Assembly (NCBI GenBank): GCA_963808455.1
Contig: CAWEHT010000092.1
Coordinates: 1 to 25,838 of the forward strand
Direction: 5' to 3'
Origin: CAWEHT01 sp963808455
GTDB taxonomy: Bacteria; Chloroflexota; Anaerolineae; CG2-30-64-16
DNA length: 25,838 bases
A program made the position numbers and the translations under genes. Every line of letters starts with the position of its first letter. Within the stretch, counting starts at the first letter, position 1. This document shows positions 1 through 8,926 of this stretch, one piece after another. The notes beneath the pieces are model-generated. The model ran no database searches. It saw only the letters and a list, made by a program, of their open reading frames with translations, and was not told where the DNA came from.

Positions 1-33
1 GCCCGAGCGTCCCGGCTGAACTGGCGTGCTCAT
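1..33 (-). CDS. 5' end of an unidentified gene, last visible member of the hdr cluster (partial)
   Basis: Only eleven codons are in the window, read leftward off its edge (MSTPVQPGRSG). The start is supported by a strong Shine-Dalgarno GGAGG five bases upstream of the ATG, just after the stop of the preceding iron-sulfur gene, so it is almost certainly the next gene of the operon. The visible residues give no family. The upstream SdhB/FrdB-like iron-sulfur partner makes a flavoprotein subunit one reasonable guess, but that is context only. Confidence 0.5.
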   Translation of the reverse strand, partial: MSTPVQPGRSG

Positions 34-44
34 AGCAGCCTCCA

Positions 45-733
45 TCATTCTGGCTCGATGTCCCTGGCGGCATACAGTTTCTGCAGGGTAGCCTTATCGG
101 CAGCCTGCAGCTCTCCCAGCTCGTCCGCCCATCCGCCATCCTGGACCTCGCGGATGCGGGCTTGCAGATGCTGGCTCCGCGGCGCCAAATAGCGCCCATA
201 GAGGCGCCGGGCCAGGATGGCGACGTTATACTGGCTCTCTTCAGCCGGGCACCTGGCCGCGCAAAGGCCGCACATGATGCAATCGAAGCTCCTATCTGCC
301 ATCTCGCGATATTGCCCCGCATGGCGGAAGCCATGTAGCCCTTCACATCCAACTCCTGAGGGCATGCTTTCGTGCACGTGCCGCAGCCAAGGCAGCGAAG
401 CGCCTCCGGATAGAGCTGCCAGAGCGTAGCAGCTTCCGGTTTGAGCTGTGCCAGGTCATATTGGGCGTGCTGTGCCGGAAAGAACGGGATCTGCGCCAGA
501 TACATCTCGGGCCGGACCACGGTCTGGCAGGCCAAACCAAAATGCAGGCGCTGATCGCCTTTCATGCGATAGACCGTCGCGCAGGCGCCACAGAATCCGC
601 CGCGACAGCCCACGCCTCTCACAAGCGTGTAGCCCGCCCACTCCATGGCCTTCATGATCGTCAGGCTCGGCGGCACTTCATAGCGCTTCCCCATTATGAA
701 GATATCGATGAGTACATCAGAGTCTTTCGGCAT
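45..733 (-). CDS. iron-sulfur protein with [2Fe-2S] and two [4Fe-4S] motifs (SdhB/FrdB-like layout), frameshifted
   Basis: Electron-transfer subunit of about 229 residues, probably cytoplasmic. It starts at the ATG at 733 behind GGAGGG (spacing 3-4). Residues 10-75 form a plant-type/2Fe2S_3 ferredoxin domain with C43, C48, C51 (pattern GCRGGFCGAC) and C69 (LACQT). Residues 114-124 hold the first [4Fe-4S] motif (CLGCGTCTKACP). The second motif (CIMCGLCAARCP) lies in a different frame, entered at about 300-345, and runs to the stop at 45. The two frames join naturally between YMASAMRG and EMADRSFDC, so a single-base indel is likely. The order of clusters resembles succinate dehydrogenase/fumarate reductase or thiol:fumarate reductase iron-sulfur subunits, with the HdrB part absent. 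It follows the FrhB-like gene by 110 bp and could carry electrons from the Hdr complex to the next, unseen subunit. Role inferred. Confidence 0.8.
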
Positions 734-843
734 CCTGCCCTCCGTCAGGCCCATTGGTGCTGCCCGTTACATATCGTATGCCTCGGTTACCGGCGACTGG
801 CAACCCGGGGTCTCTGGCCATCACGACCGGCCCCTGCCGCACA

Positions 844-2001
844 TCAGCTCTCGCCCAGCCCCGACAGTTCGTCTACCTGAAACGTCCTGACCGGCGGCAC
901 GTCATCCAGGCTTCGGCCCGCTTCGTAGCCAAACAGCCGCTGTGTCTGGGCCGCCACCGCCCGGAAGATGACGCCGACCGGAATGCCGACCGGGCAGGCA
1001 CTGCTGCACAAGCCACAGCCCACGCAGCTCGTGCTCATGTGGTTCATGCGCGTCAGGTGAAAGAGCACTGTGTCGGCGGGCATGCGCGCCGCACCTTTGC
1101 GCCCGGCCCACATCACATATTGCATCGGCTCGTGCTCGAATACCTCGCCCTTAAAGAAACAGGTCTTGCAATAACAGATCGGACAGTTCGTCATGCAATT
1201 ATGGCAGCGAATGCAGGTACTGAAGGCCTCGGCCAGCCCCTCCGGCTTTGCGGTGCGCTCGACCAACTCTGCCAGGAGGCGATCGCGCGCGGCAGCCCGC
1301 TCGCCGATCAGCCGCCCTAATTCGTCCTCCCGGCCAGCCCGCGCGCCGGCGTCGAGGGCGTGATACGGGCGAAGCCCTTCCGCGCCGGTCGAGCCGTAAT
1401 CGCCCGATGGGAGCTGCCTCGCAGAGCCATTGCCGAGGCCCAACCGTTCCCCCCAGGGGCCGTCGCACGAGAGGCACAGCCCCTCTTCTATCCCAAGGCC
1501 AATCTGGAGCAGCGTGATGTGCGCACCGACGGGCGTAGGATGCTCGCACATCTGGCACGCCACCCGCACGCTGAATCCGTCAGGCCGCTCGCCGCGCGCC
1601 ATGCGGGCGAAATCCGAAACCTCATAGGTGCCCGTGCACTCCACCCCCACGATCACCAGACCTTCCAGGCTCGCCTGCTGCAGCTTGGCAAGCTCGATCA
1701 GGGCACGGATCTCGCAGCTTCGCAGCACCGCCGCCAGGCGAGGGCGCGGGGTTTTCTGCGTCAACATGCTGACCAGCCGGGCGCCGTTCAGCGGCAGCAC
1801 CGGCGCAAGAGGATCGGCCAGGTCGAGCATCGCGGGGTCTTTGACCAGCGCCGGCGTGATAGCATCGCCCGCGGGATGGCGCAGCGGCACCAACATGACG
1901 TTAACCTCACCGCTCGCCAGCACTGCCCGCAAGAGCCTGCGCGCTGCGTCCAGCCGGTTCGGGCCGGCTGCTGCCCACATTGCTTGCATCACGTCCCCCA
2001 T
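844..2001 (-). CDS. FrhB/FdhB-type coenzyme F420 hydrogenase/dehydrogenase beta subunit family protein
   Basis: 385-residue iron-sulfur flavoprotein of the FrhB/FdhB family. Members bind FAD and [4Fe-4S] clusters and connect F420, formate dehydrogenase or hydrogenase to other carriers. The central region has the family pattern RSCEIRALIELAKLQQA and the segment CQMCEHPTPVGAH. The C-terminal third has a dense motif CIRCHNCMTNCPICYC and a classical CVGCGLCSSACPVGIP. The start at 2001 has weak SD; the ATG at 1989 with GGGGGA four bases before it is an alternative. It lies 75 bp after mvhD. No catalytic formate dehydrogenase or hydrogenase large subunit is in the window, so the redox partner is unknown. 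Family sure; substrate not. Confidence 0.85.
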   Translation of the reverse strand: MGDVMQAMWAAAGPNRLDAARRLLRAVLASGEVNVMLVPLRHPAGDAITPALVKDPAMLDLADPLAPVLPLNGARLVSMLTQKTPRPRLAAVLRSCEIRALIELAKLQQASLEGLVIVGVECTGTYEVSDFARMARGERPDGFSVRVACQMCEHPTPVGAHITLLQIGLGIEEGLCLSCDGPWGERLGLGNGSARQLPSGDYGSTGAEGLRPYHALDAGARAGREDELGRLIGERAAARDRLLAELVERTAKPEGLAEAFSTCIRCHNCMTNCPICYCKTCFFKGEVFEHEPMQYVMWAGRKGAARMPADTVLFHLTRMNHMSTSCVGCGLCSSACPVGIPVGVIFRAVAAQTQRLFGYEAGRSLDDVPPVRTFQVDELSGLGES

Positions 2002-2076
2002 CAGACCACCCGCGCCTTGGCGGCCGGGATCAGTTTGGCTCAGACAGCTCGCGAAGTTGCCGCGCGCCGCCTGCGT

Positions 2077-2505
2077 TCAAAGCGCCCACATCGCCTTCAT
2101 GGGATTGGGCCCCAACTGCTTCACTTCCGCGGTGAAGCTCGTGATCGTCTCGGCGAAACGCTGACCTTCGCTGGCGCTGATCCAACGCAACCAGACTCTC
2201 CTCGGGTCGAGCCCCATGACTTTGATCGACTCCTCGAGGATCGCGGCCCGCCGGCGGGCCTTGTAATTGCCTTCCTGATAGTGGCAGTCGCCCGGGTGGC
2301 AGCCGCCGATCAGCACCCCATCGGCACCGTCCAGCAACGGCTTAAGCACATAGCTCACGTCCACGGCGCCTGAGCACATCAGGCGGATGATGCGCACGTT
2401 GGGCGGGTACTGCAGCCGCGAGGTGCCCGCCAGGTCCGCGCCCGTGTACGTGCACCAGTTGCAAAGATAGCCGATGATGCGAGGCTCGAAGGCCGTTTCA
2501 ACCAT
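2077..2505 (-). CDS. mvhD: MvhD/FlxD-type hydrogenase iron-sulfur subunit
   Basis: 142-residue MvhD family protein, the small [2Fe-2S] subunit that passes electrons from a hydrogenase, formate dehydrogenase or NADH module to HdrA. Family landmarks: C15 and C18 in YLCNWCTYTGADLAG, the MCSGAVD segment, and GCHPGDCHYQEGN. Length is usual for the family. The start is behind GGGGG, four bases from the ATG. It begins 34 bp after the stop of the giant HdrA, which fits its known role as the HdrA-docking electron input, and is followed by the FrhB-like subunit. Only one mvhD is present for two hdr modules, and it sits with the second. Confidence 0.92.
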   Translation of the reverse strand: MVETAFEPRIIGYLCNWCTYTGADLAGTSRLQYPPNVRIIRLMCSGAVDVSYVLKPLLDGADGVLIGGCHPGDCHYQEGNYKARRRAAILEESIKVMGLDPRRVWLRWISASEGQRFAETITSFTAEVKQLGPNPMKAMWAL

Positions 2506-2539
2506 TTTGCCCCCTATGAGCTCAAACAGGAGCTCCGGA

Positions 2540-5500
2540 TCAGGAACTCTTCAACGGACGATCGTCGTGTGCCTCTTCGAGCGCGGCGTTGACCATCCCA
2601 AACACCTGCTTGAACTCGAACCCCCGCTGATAGCTGGCGCCGTTAGGGCAGGCGGCCACGCAGGCGCCGCAGCCCTGGCACAGCACTTCCAGCACCTCGG
2701 CATGTCCCTCGTCCAGGTTGATCCGCCGCGCCGAATAGGGGCACGCGTCCACGCAAATCCCGCAGGCCGCACAAAGCCGCCGATTCACGCTGGCGATGAT
2801 GGCAGCGCTCTGCAATTGCTCGCGGCCGAGCAGGGCCGCGGCACGCATTGCCGCGCCGTGCGCCTGCGCCATCGTCTCATCGACCGATCGAGGTGAATGC
2901 GCCAGGCCGGCCAGGTAGACCCCATCGGCGGCAAAATCCAGAGGCCGTAGCTTGGCATGCGCCTCCAGAAAGAAGCCGTCTTCCGAGAGGGGCACTTTGA
3001 ACATTTGCGCCAGTTCCGTCGCGCCATCGTTTGGCTCGATGGCCGGTGCCAGCACTACGATGTCGGCAGGCAACGTAAGGCGCTCACCGTCGGGCTGCAC
3101 CACCACTTCTACTCGCAGCCGATGCCCGGCGACAGCCACTGCCGGCTTGGCGTCCTCACTGTATTGCAGGAATCTCACGCCGGCAGCTCGCGCTTCCTGG
3201 TACAGCAGCTCATGAAAACCAAACGTGCGCATGTCTCGGAATAGGATGGTCACCTGCGCTCGCCGGTCCCGCCGCTTGAGGGCAAGCGCATTCTGGATCG
3301 CCTGCGTGCAGCAGATCCGCGAGCAATAAGGGTGGGCATCCTCACGCGAGCCGACGCACTGGATCATGACATAGGCGCCGGCCGGACCAGGGGCATCTTC
3401 TTCGCTCCCGGCATCCGTACCGGTCTGCGCCATCGGAGTGCTCTTGCCTGCATCCAGGAGCCGGCCCTCCAGCTCGCGCTGCGTTATGACGCCGGGGTGC
3501 TGTCCGTACAGGTATTCGTGAGGCTTCGAGGCCCGACCGCCGGTGGCAATGATGGCCGCGCCGTGGCTCGAATTCCTCCACACGCCCGTCGCCATGGCGG
3601 ATGGTGGTCTTGTACTGGCCGACATAGCCTGTTACGCCCGACACACAAGCGCCCAGGTGCACGGTGACACGTGCGGGCTGCGGCGGACACGGTCGATCAG
3701 CGCGGCAAGTACCTGCTGCGGGCTGGCATCAGCGCCAGGCCGCACATGCCGCAGATTGCCGCCAAGAACTTCCTCGCGCTCGACGACGTACACATCGAAG
3801 CCCTGATCGGCGAGCGATAAGGCGGCCGTGAGCCCGGCCGGCCCGCCTCCCACGACCAAAGCGCGGTGATCCATGTCAACGCGCCGGCGATAAAGCGGGC
3901 GCAACCGCGCAGCTTTGGCGACGGCCATGGCCGCCAGGCCCTTGGCTTTCGCGGTGGCCGCATCGCGGTCGGCACGATGCACCCAACTATCCTGCTCCCG
4001 GATGTTAGCTAGCTCGAAAAGGTGCGGGTTGAGGCCCGCCTGCCTGATGGTATCCTGGAAAAGAGGCTCGTGCGTGCGCGGTGTGCAGGATGCCACCACC
4101 ACGCGATTGATGCCGTGCTCGAGGATGCGCTGCTTGATCCGCTCTTGCGTGTCCTGCGAGCAGGTGTACAAATTGTGCTCGGCGTAGACCACGCCGGGCA
4201 AGCTTCTGGCGTAGTCGACCACCTCTGGGACTCGCACGACACCGCCAATGTTGATGCCGCAATGGCAGACGAAAACGCCCACGCGCGCGTCTTCGTGGCT
4301 CACGTTGCGCTCTTCAGGGTAGACCGGCTGGCGGGCGAGCGTGCCGCGTGCGGGAGCCAACAGCGCAGCTGCCTTCGCAGCCGCGCAAGACGCCTCGATC
4401 ACCGTTTCCGGGATATCCTTCGGCGCCGCAAAAGCACCCGCCACGAAGACGCCCGGCAGGTTGGTATCGGCCGGCCCGTAGGGCGGCGACTGCGCGAAAC
4501 CGAAGCGATTCAGCTGCAGACCCAGGCGCTGAGCCATCTCGAGCGTCCCGTCCGCCGGCCGCAAACCCATCGCCAACACGACCAGATCGAACGTTTCCTC
4601 CGTGCTCTTGCCGTCATGCGTGGCATAGAGCAGACGCAGGTCTCGGCTGCCCGGCACCTCCTTGACGCATGACACCATCGAGCGCACGTACCGCACGCCC
4701 TGCTGGTGTTCGGCCCGCTTGTAGTATCTCTCGAACCCTTTGCCGAAGGCGCGCACGTCCATATAGAAGATCACCGGTTCGACGTCCGCGTCATGCTCGC
4801 GGGCCATGATCGCTTCCTTCGCCGTGTACATGCAGCAAACCGAGGAGCAATAATCCTGCCCGCAGGTCAGGTCACGGCTCCCAACGCACTGAATGAAGGC
4901 GATCTTGCGCGGGTGGCGCCCATCAGAAGGGCGTTGCACCACGCCCCCGTAGGGACCCGATGCGCTCAGCATGCGCTCGAACTCGAGGCTCGTGATGACA
5001 TTCGGGTAGAGCGCGTAGCCATATTCTGGGCGAACGTCGCCCGGTACCGTCTTCAGACCGGGCGCCAGGATCACGGCTCCGACGTTGAGGTCAACGATTT
5101 GCTCACGGTCATCATGGCGCACGGCGCCGGCCCGGCAGGCGAATTCGCATTGCAAACACTCTGAGCAAATCCCGCATTCCAGGCAGCGCTGCGCCTCGGC
5201 GATGGCCTGCTGCTCGGTCAGGGCGGCCTCGATCTCGCCAAAATCTCCCTTGCGCTCACTCGCAGGCCGCCTCCTCGGCTCGGCCCGCCGGGCCGGCTTC
5301 GTGGCGAGCTGTGCGCGTGCCTCCTCTGGGTCCAGCCCAGCCTGCGCCGGCCTCTCGTTTGCGTCAACCGCTGGGGGCCAGACCACGACCGGCCCCCCTT
5401 GCCGGCGCACATAGGCCGAGATCGAGCGGGCAGCCCGATGACCGGCAGCGATCGCGTCCACCACGAAGGCTGTCCCTGTCACGGCATCACCGCCGGCAAA

Positions 5501-7355
5501 GACGCCCGGCACCTGGGTCGCCAGCGTCTCGCCGTTGACCGCGATCGTACGCCTGCCGGCCTGGGCCTCAGCGGGCAGGAGCGCGAGGTCGGGACGCTGG
5601 CCAATGGCAAAGATCACCACATCGCAAGGGATGAGCTCTTCGCCGCCCGGTACTTCGTCGAAGTCCGGGCGCCCCCCAACGAAACCACGGAAGTTGATGC
5701 GGGCAGCCCGCACGCCGCTCACGTGCGTGCCGGCATCGCAGCTCGAGCGCCCACCCTGCCGTGTTTCGCCGAGGGCCGGAGCGGAATGCCGGCTCTCCGC
5801 CTCCCCTTCGGCGCCGCTCATGTCGCCGGGCTGCGCTCCCCCTTCTGCCGGGAAGGGGCGACCATCGAGCCCAACATCGGAGCCGATGATTTCCTTGAAG
5901 GTCCGGGCCGGATACAGCACGATGCCTTCTTCCTCGGCATCTCGGATCTCCCAATCGTGCGCCGGCATCTTCTCGCGGCTTTCCAGACAGGCCATCCCGA
6001 CCCAGCTGGCACCCAGTCGCCCGGCAGTCATGGCCGCGTCGATGGCGACGTTGCCACCGCCGATGATCAGGACCCGTTTGCCCCGCACGCCCATGCCGTC
6101 ATCCGAAACGGGCGCGCTCACGCCGCACTTGCCGGCAGGCACCTCGTCGTCCTGGCCGGGCGGCCCAGCGCCTCGCAGGCTGACAGCCCTTAAAGACTCC
6201 GTCGCCGTCAGCACACCGGGCAGTTCGTGGCCGGCGATCCGCAGCTTCTGCCCGATCGGTGCACCCACCGCCACAAAGACGGCCAGGAATCCTTGCTCCA
6301 GCAACTGACCGGCATCTTCCACACGGTGTTCCAGACGCAGCTCAACGCCCATCGCCAAGACATCGTTTACGTCGCTTTGCACTTCCGCGACAGGCAAACG
6401 GTAGGCGGGGATGCCCACTCGCATCATGCCGCCCGGCACGGACAATGCCTCAAAGACAGTCACACTGCAGCCGAGCCTGGCCAGGTCAGCTGCGCAAGTC
6501 AACCCAGCCGGCCCGCTGCCGACCACGGCCACCCTCGCCCCCTGGAGCGCCTCCGCAGGGCTGCGGCTCGCGCCGGGCCCCTGGGCCGGGAGGGCAGACG
6601 CCATGGGTTGGATCTGATCGGGATGTGCGCGCTGCCCAGTCGCTCACGAAGCGCTTCAGCCGCATGATGCTCACCGCGGTGTCGCCGGCTGTGGCTCGCG
6701 AGCAATCGTCTTCGCAGCGATGGTTGCATACCCTCCCGCAAACGCTGGGAAACGGGTTGTCCTGCCGGATGGTGCGATAGGCATCCGCGAAGCGGCCCTC
6801 ACGAACCAGCGCCACGTAACCCATGGCCCGCTGCTCTATCGGGCAGGCATGGCGGCACGGCGCCTCGCCCTTCTTCTCGATGGCAAAGGCGTTGGGGATC
6901 GCTTGCGGATAGCGCTTGTAGATCGCCTTGCGCATGGAAAGGTTAGCGTTGAACGGGTCCGGGCGCTGGATCGGGCAGGCCGCCGCACAGTCTCCGCAGC
7001 CGGTGCAGCTCTCCGTGTCCACGTAGCGCGGCTTCTTACGGAGGCGCAGAGTGAAGCTGCCCGGCTCGCCGACGAGCGACACCACCTCAGCCATCGTCAA
7101 GATCTCGATGTTCAGATGGCGCCCGGTCTCGACCAGTTTTGGAGACATGATGCACATGGCACAGTCATTGGTCGGGAAGGTCTTGTCGAGCTGCGCCATC
7201 GTGCCACCGATGGCCGGCCCTGAGTCGGCGAGATACACCTTGAACCCGCCGTCAGCCAGGTCCAGCGCGGCCTGCATGCCGCCGATGCCAGCACCGATCA
7301 CCGCCACGGCGCCGACCAGACGTTTCTCGGACGTGCCCTCTTCGGTATCAGCCAT
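2540..7355 (-). CDS. hdrA: giant HdrA-GltD-HdrA fusion (three frameshifts)
   Basis: Reconstructed product about 1600 residues, in order: (1) HdrA-type FAD fold, GAGIGG at 21-26, CAMCIMSP, [4Fe-4S] C117/C120/C123/C127; (2) GltD-type N-terminal cluster domain (C167, C171, CGRVCNHRCEDDC near 206-218); (3) GltD-type FAD and NAD(P)H Rossmann folds (GSGPAG, GGGNVA, AIGQRPD, GGDAVTG); (4) CLECGICSECLQCEFAC and the rest of the first HdrA FAD domain (CVGSR, CSSVCCM); (5) a second complete HdrA beginning GVFVCHCGIN, with its own GGGPAG FAD fold, CVGSR/CSRICC and two C-terminal ferredoxin motifs (CAACGICVDACP, CQGCGACVAACP). The frame changes near 6640, 3670 and 3555 with the conserved sequence resuming each time. 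HdrA subunits are the flavin-bifurcating centres of Hdr complexes; here the GltD part adds a predicted NAD(P)H site. A low-complexity stretch of about 50 residues lies in the GltD part (5690-5870). It starts 26 bp after hdrB2. Confidence 0.85.
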
Positions 7356-7381
7356 GATCTTCGTTCATCCGCGGAGCCCCA

Positions 7382-8233
7382 CTAGCAAAGCCCGGCAGCT
7401 TCCAAGACGCCGGTCGGATCGATCAAGTGTTTGCCCCACCAGGACACGGCCTGTGGCAACCCAAACGCCAGCCCCATCAGCTCGGTGAAATAGAAAACAG
7501 GCATCGGAGGGCTGTCCGCCTGGCGCATCTCCAGGTTCATCTGGCATAGCGGGCAGGCAGTCACGATAGCGGCCGCGCCAGCCTCGCGGGCGTGGCGAAC
7601 CAGGCCGGTCACCAGACGCATCGCCATGTCACGCCGTGGCACCGACAGGCTACCGCCGCAGCAGTCCACCGCGTAAGACCAATCGCGCACCTCCGCACCC
7701 AGCGCCCGCAAGACAGCATCCATGATCCTTGGGTGCTCCGGATCATCGAACCCGATCTGGCGAGGTGGCCTCACCAGCAAGCAGCCATAATAGCTGACGA
7801 CCTTCAGGGCATCCAGGCGCCGTGACACCCTCGCGCGCACTGTTGCCAGCCCGATCAAGTCGTGCACCACCTCCAGGGGATTACGCACGCTTACCGCGCC
7901 CGTGTAATCGAAACCCACCGCTGCCTCGACGGCCTGGCGCCGGGCCGGATCGTGGCGCAGGGCATGGTCGGCCACCTTGCTGCGGTTGTAGCACGCCGCG
8001 CACGGCGCCAGCAGATCCCCGTGGCCGGCAGCTTGAGCGAGTGCCAGGTTGATGGCAGGCAAATTGAGGGCCAGCTCAGAGCTCGCGGCGTGCGCCGAGG
8101 ACGCGCCGCAGCAGACCCAGCCCTCGATCTCCACCAGGGTCACCCCCAGCGCCGCCAGCGCTGCACGCGTGGAGGCATCATATTCTTGCCCGGTAGCGTG
8201 AAGGCTACAGCCCGGATAGTAAGCGAATTGCAT
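7382..8233 (-). CDS. hdrB: heterodisulfide reductase subunit B, second module
   Basis: About 283 residues with two CCG domains, which in HdrB hold two noncubane [4Fe-4S] clusters at the disulfide-reducing site. Domain 1: YYPGC, VCCGAS, CAACY. Domain 2: YYGC, DCCGGS, CPLC. All ten expected cysteine positions are present. The start at 8233 gives the canonical family N-terminus (MQFAYYPGC). A start at 8266 would overlap the hdrC2 stop as ATGA and add eleven residues; a still longer frame reaches 8323 but overlaps hdrC2. It is located between hdrC2 and the giant hdrA. In methanogens the substrate is CoM-S-S-CoB; here, in a probable bacterium, the substrate is unknown. Confidence 0.92.
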   Translation of the reverse strand: MQFAYYPGCSLHATGQEYDASTRAALAALGVTLVEIEGWVCCGASSAHAASSELALNLPAINLALAQAAGHGDLLAPCAACYNRSKVADHALRHDPARRQAVEAAVGFDYTGAVSVRNPLEVVHDLIGLATVRARVSRRLDALKVVSYYGCLLVRPPRQIGFDDPEHPRIMDAVLRALGAEVRDWSYAVDCCGGSLSVPRRDMAMRLVTGLVRHAREAGAAAIVTACPLCQMNLEMRQADSPPMPVFYFTELMGLAFGLPQAVSWWGKHLIDPTGVLEAAGLC

Positions 8234-8262
8234 TTGCGGCTGTCCCAGGTTCCCTCCGGGCG

Positions 8263-8787
8263 TCATCGGCTGCGCCCGAAAATGCGCTGCACCCGGCTCC
8301 GCTGAGCGCTGATGCGTGGCCACAAGGGCACCTTTCCCTTGAACACAAGCTTTCTTCCCGCGTCCAGATCCGAGAACAGGTCACCCGACGACAGCTTGTA
8401 GGCGGCCAGCAAGGCCGCTTCGTGCATTCGGCCGGTGCCCTGCACCAGGGCCAGGAAAAGGCGATGAAACAGGACCACGCGTCGCTCGCCCGGCTGCAAG
8501 TGCTCGGCAAGGACGATTTGGCGCAGCGCGTCCATCACCGGGGCGATGTCGATATCGTTCGGGCAACGCGCCCCGCAGGTCTCGCATCCGGCGCAAAGCC
8601 AGATGTCGTTGCTCGCCAGGACGGGCTCTCGCTGGCCAAACTGCACCATGCGCAACAACCGATCCGGCCCATAAGTCATCTCGGCTGACATCGGACATCC
8701 GGCCGTGCACTTGTGGCAGTGAAAGCACAGTTCAGTGGCCTGGTGCGCCATGCGATCCACCTGCTGCTCGAAAGTCTCGTCAATCAT
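8263..8787 (-). CDS. hdrC: heterodisulfide reductase subunit C, second module
   Basis: 174-residue HdrC with two [4Fe-4S] motifs, CFHCHKCTAGCP and CAGCETCGARCP, that relay electrons from HdrA to HdrB. The length is usual for HdrC. The start is supported by GGGAG six bases before the ATG. The C-terminal 60 residues are basic and lack cysteines. It opens the second C-B-A module, 139 bp after the stop of the full hdrA of module 1; that gap holds a 7-bp stem-loop. Confidence 0.92.
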   Translation of the reverse strand: MIDETFEQQVDRMAHQATELCFHCHKCTAGCPMSAEMTYGPDRLLRMVQFGQREPVLASNDIWLCAGCETCGARCPNDIDIAPVMDALRQIVLAEHLQPGERRVVLFHRLFLALVQGTGRMHEAALLAAYKLSSGDLFSDLDAGRKLVFKGKVPLWPRISAQRSRVQRIFGRSR

Positions 8788-8818
8788 CGGTGTCTCCCGG
8801 GTGACCCAGCCACCCCCT

Positions 8819-8843
8819 CAGGGCTGGCAGAAGGCGAGCCCTG
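8819..8843 (-). terminator. stem-loop between hdr module 1 and module 2
   Basis: Perfect 7-bp inverted repeat (CAGGGCT / AGCCCTG) around an 11-base loop, in the 139-bp gap between hdrA of module 1 and hdrC2. No U-run follows on the minus strand; a run of G does. It could be a weak terminator, attenuator or mRNA-processing hairpin that separates expression of the two modules. The 10-mer AGCCCTGCAT occurs again at 8911-8920. I see no convincing promoter in the gap. Confidence 0.35.
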
Positions 8844-8926
8844 CATCCCGCCTCGTTGGCCCTTGGCGTGGCATACGCTGCGGCAACCGCTCGACGTCCG
8901 CTGCGTAGCAAGCCCTGCATGGCACC

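Noticed and set aside
734..843. A small ORF in the gap between the FrhB-like gene and the iron-sulfur gene
   Set aside because: The only minus-strand frame is about 35 codons long with no SD and no recognisable motif.
3340..3670. Programmed ribosomal frameshifting in the giant HdrA
   Set aside because: No slippery heptamer with a downstream structure is evident, and similar frame breaks hit unrelated genes, so indel error is simpler.
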